A stretch of DNA of 64,000 bases from UBA4416 sp040389965 (GTDB taxonomy: Bacteria; Bacteroidota; Bacteroidia; B-17B0; Aurantibacillaceae), in NCBI GenBank assembly GCA_040389965.1, contig JAZJZF010000083.1, positions 1-64,000 of the forward strand. The letters run 5' to 3'. The notes beneath the pieces are model-generated. The model did no database searches. It was not told the origin of the DNA and saw only the letters and a program-made list of their open reading frames with translations. Shown piece by piece: positions 8,425 to 17,300 of the stretch. The number at the start of each line of letters is the position of its first letter. The first letter of the stretch is position 1. The position numbers were made by a program, and so were the translations under genes.

Positions 8425-11400
8425 TTAGCCCGAAATTTTATGCTTATTGTCTATATCATAATCAACCCGCATACCTACGCTAAAATCATGATTGAGTATG
8501 GTAATGGAGCCATCCATTTGCCCGTGAACCTCTGCTCTTTCGTGATTGATATATAAGAGGCTACCCGAGAGCGAGACTCCTGCAATGGTTACATGCCCGC
8601 TATTAATAGGTGTTTCGTAATCGAAACCTATGCCGGCGCTTGCCCATGCACTAATGTAAGCTTCATTAATTTTAAACGAGGGCTCAAACGAAATAGTAGT
8701 GTACGCATCTATCCCGAAACCAAAATATGCCCAGCCCCTGATTTTAAACTCGTCGCCTCCAAGCCAAGGTGTTTCTGCTTCTACGTCTACATTCAGGAAG
8801 AAACCGGCTTCAATGCCTGTGTTTTTCATGTCGAAGTAGCCACCTGATTTTAAATTATCCTTACATAATATTTTTGCTTCTACCGGTGTTGCTTTTTTTC
8901 CAATGTATACTTCCCAGGTGTGGTTCATACCATCTACTTTTACGCCCATTTCGCCACCGGCGCATAATAAAGGAGCAGTATTAAATTTAACGCCAAAGGC
9001 TCCCTGGAAACGTTTTTCTTCGCTATAATAACCAATATAACCGGTGGCAGTTGCTACTGAGAACATACTGGCTCCCGGTGCACTGTTTTTTGATTTTAAA
9101 TTTCCTATGTCTGCGTTTCCGTTTAGTTCAACGGCAAAACCTCCGTTATTGATAACCACATCTATACCCACATCAAAAATAATGATCTTGCCTTCTGTAG
9201 GGGTATCATATAAATACATTCTGGCACCTACGCCATATTTGTTATTAGGATTAGGTGTTGGGTCTGCCTGTCCAATTCTCTGCATTTTAGAATACACTGT
9301 TCCTTCAAAGCCATCAATTGTAAATGGAATACTTCCGAGTGTTAAACCAAGTCCCAGGATTTTTCCACTAAAGAACCAGTAAGGAAAGATAGTGCCCTGC
9401 GTTGTTTTTCCGTTAATGAATTTTAAGCTTCCGGTGATAGGATTTTCTTTCTTGGGAACTTTAACGGTAACTGATACCATTGCTTGGAAAGAATCACCGT
9501 AAACAGGATCGTCTTTTGTAAATTTCAGCTGTCCTTGCACATCGGCGGCCGATGTGGTAATGTAAATGTTGGTAAAATCAAACTTAACGATCTGGTCAAT
9601 TTGCCCGTTCTTAAGTTTATCGCCCACATTACTGAAATCAAATTTTACAGTTGATAATGCTGCTTTGGCAATGCCTCCACCTACATCGCCCAATTGATTG
9701 GCAATAACATTTGTTACAATAGCACTTACACCCTGGCTTGCCAGTGAGCTTAAAATGTTTTCGCCTATTCTCTGAAAGTCGATACCTTTTACAATATCAT
9801 CAGCAACATTTTCGGTAGTATTTTTTATCGTATTAAAATTGATGGACTGAACCGCATCGGCAATGGTATCACCTACGTCTTTAAATAAAGTACCGGCATC
9901 CTGAACAATGTTGTTTAGATTGACGCTATTGCCAATGCCCGTTTCAATAATATTATTAGCAATGGTTTTAATTTCTTTATTTACAAAACCGGTAATCTTG
10001 CCTGTAATTCCTACCTGAATGAACCCTGTAATTTTTGAAGTTACATTTGTTTCTACTGCATTATTAATAGAGTTTCTGATCTCATTACATAATTGAACTT
10101 TTACCGTATTTACAGTAGCTTTTACGATATTTTTCAAGGCGGCATCATCATCACCAACAGCATCAGCTACTTTGTCTCTGATCCTGTCCAGTGCTTTTCC
10201 AATAATTGTATCAATACGAGAAGTAACCGGTAATACAATATCGTGGTTAATGGCTGTTCTTATTTTTAAGCAGGCTTTATCGCTGATATTCTGGATAGGC
10301 TGATTAATTTTTCTGATAATAGCATCTGCAGCTTCTTGTATGAGATCATTTACTAACTGCTCAGGACTAGTGTTTACCAGCTTTTTAACCTCGTCGCTGT
10401 TTAAGATCTGTTTAATAACAGTCACATAATCCTGTGCTTTAGGGCGGCTCGATGAATCAAGGAATTGAACAAAGGTTTCTGCCATCATTACCACCTTTTG
10501 CATATCCATGTATACAGAACTTGGGATGATAGGAGCTCCATTATTATTACCACCGCCACCATTTACATCACCGCTGCTTCCACTGCCACCACCTGCGTTG
10601 GCACCAAGGTCGTTTAAAGTTTGAGCTAAATTAGTGGTTAAATTATCTGTTACAGAACTGTGTACGCTATCAGGATTTACGCTTAGCGAATCATTACCTA
10701 ATGTAAATGCCAGTGTTGTAAAATCACCTGATAAAAGCGGGTTCTTATACATGGAATAAGAGTTTACAATAGGTGCGCCATTATCACCCGAAATGTCATC
10801 GGCCATAATAATACGAGATGAGATCCCAAAAGAATACACATTGGCAACTCTTCCGCAACCTACTTTATCTGTTTGGATATCATATGAGCTTGCTTTACCC
10901 GTAGCCTGGTATGTAAGAGGCGTAATGCCATTAGGAGTTTCAAAACCAATATTACCATTACCCCAGGCACAGAATTTTTGAAGCTGGTTAAGGGTAAGAC
11001 TAAAATGCGGCCAGGTTAAATTAATATCCATCTCTAAACGGTTATTGTTTTTAAAGATGGCTCTTGTAAGTACCACATTTATTTTTTGTTCCTCGGCTCC
11101 GGCTGCATTAAATGTAAAGGCATAATTGTTAAGAGCGTTAATGAGGTAGCCTGTTCCGAAACCATATTCATCCAGTTTTATATAGTACGGAAATGCTCCG
11201 GCAGTATCTAATACAGGCACCTGTATCTTACCGGTTAAGTGCGAGAGGTTAACTGTATTATCCGTAATGGAAATTTTAAATTGATTTTCTACGGCCGGAA
11301 ATGTATTAAAACGTAAGGTGTCGTAACCCGGATTGTAAGCCACAGAGGTGTAAAAACTTAAACCGTTTTGGTTCACGTGCATCGTTGTACTATCACCTGC

Positions 11401-13503
11401 AAAATTTAACACGGGTTCGTTAAGCTCACCCGAAGCACTGATCTGACCTGAGTTCTCTGCATTCATAGGAACGATTAATCCGGCCTTTGACATAGAGAAA
11501 CCTTTCCAGGTAGAGTCTGCAGCAAAATCGCCAGGAGATTTTTTCTCAGAGAAATCAAAGGTATAATCTCTTGGCTTAAGATCGATATTGGTATTGGCAA
11601 TTAAACGAATGGCTTCTGAATTATTGACGTCTTTTTGATCAATATAAAATAACTGACCCGCATCTGTAAAAGGAACTTTCACCGTGGTGTTAACACCATC
11701 TTTTACACTAACAGGCAATTCCATAAGCCCGTTAAATTTTAAATTATAACGGCTTCCGGCTACATACGTTTTACTGGTATTATTGAGTTGCATGGTAAAC
11801 CCACCCGGTTCAAGCAATGTAAATTTATAAGTTTGAGCAAGCGAACCAAAGTCCTGACTTGAAAGCTTAAAGTCATTACCAAGCATCATGTTCTCATGCC
11901 TGGTATTTAAATAGGGAATGGTATTGCCTGTAACAGCCAACGGAAATTTCCAGTTTACAAAGCCTCCAACAAAAACGTTTTGCAGAGTAACATGAATACT
12001 ATCTACAATAAAATCAGCATTTTTATTGGCCGTTACACTGTCAGAGGTTAATACATAATTATCAAGGATTATTTTATCGTCAATTTGTCCGTTAACCATT
12101 ACCCAGGTATTGCTGCCTATGGGTTCAAGATCAATATTAGTGAAATTAAATTCGGGAGCCTGTCCGCTACCATTTAATGTTATTTTTCCACGGCCACTGA
12201 TAATATTGGTAAGAGTATCATATGCTGTAATGTTTACAACGGATACTTCAAATCCTCCGGCAAAAAACTTGTCAATAACCGGCGGCCCTGTAAATTTATA
12301 AACGGGGCTTTTAGCAATTTCCTGTTGTCCGCTAATACCTTTTACCTGCCATACGTAAGGTTTCATTTTTTGTAACCTTATCATATCCTGTGTCGGTAAA
12401 AAAATAGATTTTGGATTACCCGTTGTTGGCTGCATATAATACTGGAAAAATGGCGTATTATTAATGATCGCATTTTCGGGATCCTGTCCATCATTCAGTG
12501 GTACAATTTGAAATTGGTACCCTACCATTTGTGTATTATTGATAACATTAGATGGTTTGTTCCATGAAAAAATACCGTTATCATCCAGGTTAAGCATATG
12601 GTTGTTGGGTAGTGTGAGCAGGTTTATAGTACCACCTTCGGGGTAACCGTAAAAGAACCAACAAGCCTGACTGTAACCATTATTTTTGATCTGACTTTTT
12701 CCTTGTTCAATAGCCTTTACTGTAAATACGTAGCGTTTTGTTTTTTCTAAAGGAGGATCAGCTGGTCCGTATAGATAAGAGGTTTGGGAAATAGGTTGCG
12801 ATTGCCAGATAGGCAAAGCCTGATTATTAATAATAGCCGTTAATGGATTTGAATAAGAGTTGTTTACTTCATACAAATCGATTTGATAATTGAGAGAGCT
12901 TACATTTAAATTTCCGTTAGTGTTTGAGATCTGCCATTGGAATAAAATATTTTGTTGAGTAAGGTTCTCAATAGCATTGCCGCAGGTAGGAGCAATAACA
13001 ATGGGAGGATCGTTTAAGCTTAAGTAGGCTGCAGCGCAACTTGGAAGTGATATTTTTTTGCCGGTTTCGTAATCCAATACTTCAAAACAAAACGTATAAA
13101 AACCTTCAGGTAAGCGGTTGTTGTTGGCTTCGAGTTGTGAACGGCTAATACCACTGAAGCTTAAATTATCGTTATTAAAATACCAGTCGAGGTCGGCGCC
13201 ACTTATTTGAAAAGGTACACCGGGTAACACATTAAAAGATTGTGGAGGCTTAACACCTGGCCTGGATTCGATAGTAAAATTGGGACCTGTAATTTTAAGT
13301 TTTAAATAAATGTTCCAGCTGGGTTCTGTAAAATCGGTAAATACAACAGTGGCTCTTATTTTAGGATTGATAGGATTTGCGTACTCATCTAAAAAAATAG
13401 AATAGGGTGGAAGCATGGTAGTTGTTACACCGCTTGGATATATCTGCGCAAAGTGGCTGAGATATACAAAAGATAGTAAAAGTGTAATAACTTTTTTTAA
13501 CAT
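8425..13503 (-). CDS. Giant secreted TANFOR-like surface protein
   Basis: A 1692-residue exported protein. The signal peptide (about 1-19, ending 'SHFAQ') leads into 'MLPPYSIFLDEYANPINPKI' and 'ATVVFTDFTEPSWNIYLKLKI', which match the TANFOR region at the N-terminus of very large Bacteroidota proteins. FN3/Ig-like modules follow to about 410, then a long beta-rich section to about 960, a Gly/Ser-rich linker near 985-1000, a mainly helical block with many Ile/Asn/Asp (about 1005-1285), and a C-terminal beta-rich third that repeats Gly-aromatic strands like a barrel or adhesin. No T9SS sorting domain ends it. It lies 204 bases downstream of the toxin/immunity pair on the same strand, with a possible promoter of its own. 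Biochemical function is not established; linkage suggests a role in the same export or display apparatus. Confidence 0.78.
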   Translation of the reverse strand: MLKKVITLLLSFVYLSHFAQIYPSGVTTTMLPPYSIFLDEYANPINPKIRATVVFTDFTEPSWNIYLKLKITGPNFTIESRPGVKPPQSFNVLPGVPFQISGADLDWYFNNDNLSFSGISRSQLEANNNRLPEGFYTFCFEVLDYETGKKISLPSCAAAYLSLNDPPIVIAPTCGNAIENLTQQNILFQWQISNTNGNLNVSSLNYQIDLYEVNNSYSNPLTAIINNQALPIWQSQPISQTSYLYGPADPPLEKTKRYVFTVKAIEQGKSQIKNNGYSQACWFFYGYPEGGTINLLTLPNNHMLNLDDNGIFSWNKPSNVINNTQMVGYQFQIVPLNDGQDPENAIINNTPFFQYYMQPTTGNPKSIFLPTQDMIRLQKMKPYVWQVKGISGQQEIAKSPVYKFTGPPVIDKFFAGGFEVSVVNITAYDTLTNIISGRGKITLNGSGQAPEFNFTNIDLEPIGSNTWVMVNGQIDDKIILDNYVLTSDSVTANKNADFIVDSIHVTLQNVFVGGFVNWKFPLAVTGNTIPYLNTRHENMMLGNDFKLSSQDFGSLAQTYKFTLLEPGGFTMQLNNTSKTYVAGSRYNLKFNGLMELPVSVKDGVNTTVKVPFTDAGQLFYIDQKDVNNSEAIRLIANTNIDLKPRDYTFDFSEKKSPGDFAADSTWKGFSMSKAGLIVPMNAENSGQISASGELNEPVLNFAGDSTTMHVNQNGLSFYTSVAYNPGYDTLRFNTFPAVENQFKISITDNTVNLSHLTGKIQVPVLDTAGAFPYYIKLDEYGFGTGYLINALNNYAFTFNAAGAEEQKINVVLTRAIFKNNNRLEMDINLTWPHFSLTLNQLQKFCAWGNGNIGFETPNGITPLTYQATGKASSYDIQTDKVGCGRVANVYSFGISSRIIMADDISGDNGAPIVNSYSMYKNPLLSGDFTTLAFTLGNDSLSVNPDSVHSSVTDNLTTNLAQTLNDLGANAGGGSGSSGDVNGGGGNNNGAPIIPSSVYMDMQKVVMMAETFVQFLDSSSRPKAQDYVTVIKQILNSDEVKKLVNTSPEQLVNDLIQEAADAIIRKINQPIQNISDKACLKIRTAINHDIVLPVTSRIDTIIGKALDRIRDKVADAVGDDDAALKNIVKATVNTVKVQLCNEIRNSINNAVETNVTSKITGFIQVGITGKITGFVNKEIKTIANNIIETGIGNSVNLNNIVQDAGTLFKDVGDTIADAVQSINFNTIKNTTENVADDIVKGIDFQRIGENILSSLASQGVSAIVTNVIANQLGDVGGGIAKAALSTVKFDFSNVGDKLKNGQIDQIVKFDFTNIYITTSAADVQGQLKFTKDDPVYGDSFQAMVSVTVKVPKKENPITGSLKFINGKTTQGTIFPYWFFSGKILGLGLTLGSIPFTIDGFEGTVYSKMQRIGQADPTPNPNNKYGVGARMYLYDTPTEGKIIIFDVGIDVVINNGGFAVELNGNADIGNLKSKNSAPGASMFSVATATGYIGYYSEEKRFQGAFGVKFNTAPLLCAGGEMGVKVDGMNHTWEVYIGKKATPVEAKILCKDNLKSGGYFDMKNTGIEAGFFLNVDVEAETPWLGGDEFKIRGWAYFGFGIDAYTTISFEPSFKINEAYISAWASAGIGFDYETPINSGHVTIAGVSLSGSLLYINHERAEVHGQMDGSITILNHDFSVGMRVDYDIDNKHKISG

Positions 13504-13524
13504 AAATTTGATTTAAAAACTACT

Positions 13525-13554
13525 TAAAAATACAACTATTTTCCTGATTTCAAA
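13525..13554 (-). promoter_or_regulatory. Possible promoter of the TANFOR-like gene
   Basis: On the minus strand TTTG (13551-13554) is followed after 18 bases by TATTTTTA (13525-13532). This matches the Bacteroidota TTTG / TAnnTTTG pattern except for the final base. It would place the transcript start about 15 bases before the ATG at 13503. The rest of the 204-base gap up to 13707 shows nothing I can name. Confidence 0.35.
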
Positions 13555-13707
13555 ACTATTAGAGAGTTATTGTTTGGTTATTTTTGGATTCAATTCAATA
13601 GGTTTGTAATAAATAATCATTGGTAGCATAATTTTAATAGTACTTGGTTACATATATCATAACTGTCAATTTTTTGAGAAAATCAGTTTGGAACATTTGC
13701 TTCAATT

Positions 13708-14394
13708 CTAAATATTTTTTGTTAGATTATTTTTAATTAATTTAAATTTTTCTAGAATTTCATTAAAAGTTGAATTGTTTTTTAATTGCTCTAATTCATT
13801 TACAACTAATGTGTAATACGATTCTTTATCATTGGAATTTAAATTATATTTTAATGATAATTCCCTATAGAATATTGTGTTATTTACGCCATAGAGTAGA
13901 GTGGATATCTTTTCTCTATCAAGTTTAATATAGTCTTTATATACAGACTCTATATTTTTATATTTATCAAAAAAATACTTACACTCCTTATAATAAAATT
14001 CTTTTAAGAAATCAGTAAATAGTAAAATATCGATTTCATTTTTTAATACGAAATGAATATTGTTTTCGGTAGATTCATAAGGCAGTTTTTTTGGTATAAG
14101 ATCAGTTGAAGGCATTTTATGTATTGTATAATAATCCATTATATTGCTCCCAACAACTTTTTGTATTTCCTGTTCAATTTCATTAAAACGCTTTAGTCCA
14201 TGAAGCCCTTTCACGTGAAATTCGTCTCCATATTGTGTCCATCCAAAAGTAATCCTGTATCCTTCAGTTTCGGTATATTTTTCATACCAAAAATTCCTAT
14301 TAACAGAAGTATCTACCTTTCTTAATGTGTAACCTTCGGTTTCTAAAAAACCACAGTTCGTTTGTATTGATTCTAAGAATTCCTTTAAATTCAT
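13708..14394 (-). CDS. Predicted immunity protein paired with the upstream toxin
   Basis: A 228-residue protein without signal peptide or membrane helix, rich in Lys, Glu, Asn and aromatic residues. I do not recognise a family. Its position is the argument: it starts two bases after the stop codon of the 1725-residue toxin-like gene, on the same strand, where polymorphic toxins carry their cognate antidote. Its base composition is strikingly low in G+C (10 and 11 G+C in the 60-base lines 13741-13800 and 13801-13860, against 26 in line 28441-28500), a common mark of exchanged immunity genes. Expected role: bind and block the C-terminal nuclease domain in the producing cell's cytoplasm. This is inference from context. 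Confidence 0.6.
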   Translation of the reverse strand: MNLKEFLESIQTNCGFLETEGYTLRKVDTSVNRNFWYEKYTETEGYRITFGWTQYGDEFHVKGLHGLKRFNEIEQEIQKVVGSNIMDYYTIHKMPSTDLIPKKLPYESTENNIHFVLKNEIDILLFTDFLKEFYYKECKYFFDKYKNIESVYKDYIKLDREKISTLLYGVNNTIFYRELSLKYNLNSNDKESYYTLVVNELEQLKNNSTFNEILEKFKLIKNNLTKNI

Positions 14395-14396
14395 AA

Positions 14397-17300
14397 CTAT
14401 TTTAATGAAATAATATCTTGTACAGTAGTTCCAACGCCATCACTATGTACTTTGATATAATCGGTAATTTTTATTTGATTAGTACTCCCTAAACTATAAT
14501 TTGTAGGATTAAACACACCTGGCTGTGATACGGAGCGCACACTAAAAGTGTTAGAGGTTGTTTTTACTTTTGCTAAAGCATTTGTTTGTGGGGGGGTAAG
14601 AGGTGTGGTGCTGCTTAATTTCGTTTCTAAAACAACCGCGTTATCTAAATCCAAAATCTCTTGCCCTAAAACTGTTTTTTTCTTTACCAGAACAAAATCT
14701 GCAATAAAGTACTCGTCGGCTCCATTTACAGTTTGTCCTGTTTTTATCTGTACTTGTTCAAATACTTCATATTGATTTATATTAATATTATATTTAGTTG
14801 CTAATTTAGTTTTTAATGTACTTGATACAGCTTGTAACTGATTGGATGCCACAACCTCAAAATCTTTTCCCGCCTGTGTTATTGTTTTAAAGAAATTTCC
14901 CTGCGCCCATTTTTCCCAACGACTACCGCCTGTTTTTGCCAGTTCAAAACTGTATTTAGGATCGTCTTTTAATAACTTCCAAACCGTAGTTAAGTCGTCA
15001 GGACTTTCTTGTAACAAAGATTTTATAGAGGCGCCATTGGAAGCAGAAGAAAGGTCTGATTCAAGTCTCGCATAATATGCAGCATCAAATCCTTCGAGTT
15101 TTGTAAATAAAGTTGCGTCAACTATTTCATCCAGAGAGTTGATCCATGTTTTTATAGAATTGTAACTATTATATTTGGTTATAAGGCTAGCTTTCGTTAC
15201 AGTACCTGCAGTTCCTAACCTAATTTTATTGACCCCGCTAATTTCACTTGCATCAGTGATTAAATCTACTCCCTGGTTTCCGTTTTCAAATTTATGAAAT
15301 GCATTTTGCGACCGGACTTCTCCATTGGCATATAGTTCAACCCATCCATCACTAGCATAAAATGGCTTGTTTGTAAGCTGAGATAATTGTTTAGCGGCAC
15401 TCAGATCGTTACAGGATAATAAACGTACCGATTTTCCGCTCGGAACGGAATTAATTATATTTGCCAGATCATCAATGAGTAATTCGGTAGTTAATGCTCC
15501 TTCTTTTGATATTACATATTTTCCATTCTTAAAGTGGACAATAATATCAACAAAATTATCGCCTGTGTTTGCAATAAAATTGGTAAAGTTTAAAGGACTA
15601 GAGGGTAAAAATCCAAGCTTGGACTTTATTGTGTTGATTGTTGATAATAGGCCATTTATAGGACTTCCTAATTTTAATTTAATTTTGTTAAAATATTCTG
15701 CCAAGTCTGATTTTGACCCTGCGCTAATACCACTTAGATTATTTATAGCATTGTCTGTTGTGTTGACTAGATTATTTACATTTTTAAAACTTGTTACCAA
15801 TTGTGGTATTGATGCAATAATAGAAAGCATTTGTATCTTAAATCTTAGCTCAGGAGAAACGGCTGTCTCATTTAATGAATTTACTACCGCCCCTGCACTT
15901 GTTCCAATTAAGTCGCTGATGACAATAGCTTTACGTAAATAATTACCTGCGGTAAAGAACACTTTAACTTCGCCAATCCCAACGAAAAATGAAAGAACAT
16001 CTACTCCTAACCATGCTGCTTTTTCTGAAACAATATTTCTATTATTGTTACTCATGGCAAATGCCTGAATCATTGGAATACATAGTACAGACCCCTTTTT
16101 GAATTCCTGTTCCAGGAAAGTAAAATCATCGTTAATATAAACCAATACCATCTGGTTATAATCAATGCTTTTATTACCAACCTTTATTTGTGTTTTTGTG
16201 ACATTTGCCGAAAAATTAGAAAATTGAAATAAATCGGCTTCAAGTTTAAGTAGATTGGTTGCATCTGTAATATCACCATTGGCTTTCATTGCATCTGATG
16301 TATTCAATTCTTTTACTTTGCCACAACTAATAGCATGCGTAGCTGCCCATACGCAAAAATTACTTAAACGATCACCGGACAAAGCATCATATATCTTGTT
16401 GAATCCAATATTCTCAATTGCTACAAGTACATCTTTATCATTGTCATCAAAGCTTGTTACAAGTTTTGTAAGTACATCTACTCCTCCAGAAAAAAGAGAA
16501 CTAGTTGTATTAATCACGTCATTTCTTGAATAAGGACAATCAAAAATTTTATTTATAACCGCTATTTTTATTAGCTTATCTACATTTCGCAAGGTTGCTG
16601 TATTTTCATTCAGTCTAATATGTGTAATCACATCACCTAGTTGAGCGCATGTGTTAAGTTGTAAACTGGCCCAATAGTTAGCATTCTCAGTACTCTTATT
16701 AGCAATATAACTATTTACTTGCGCTTTAAATATGGTAAAAAATGCGAAGGGATCATTAGATAGAATAAGTTCAGTTTCGGGATGATTTTTTAAATAGTTT
16801 GACCATACATAATATTGCCATAGTTGACTCTTTTGAATGGATACAGTTCCGCTGATTGCACTTTCGGGAATAACCCAGTTGAGCGTGCCTCCCTGAACCA
16901 TATCTATGCTATATCCTGTTGCTAATGTTACGCGGTCAGATTGTGTAAAGTTTCCGAATAATTCTATATTTTGATTTCGAATAATACCAATCTCAAAAAT
17001 AATTTTAAAATCATCTAGCCCGTTACATGCTGGAATAAGCAGATGCTGAAAGCTTGCAACTAAAGAAGGAACTTCTCCAGGGTTAGACGCATAAGCATCT
17101 AAACTAGAGAATATCTTTTCGAGGGTAGCGATTTCTTCTGCATCGATATTTGAATAACGTTGTTTTATGAGAGTATTAATAATATTCCATTTTTTTTGAT
17201 CATTATTAACTTTACTTCCCAGATATCCAAGTGTTTCTAAAAAGGAAGTATAAAGGTTATCAGTACCAAATAGAATAATAGTCCCATCGGACATATGATT

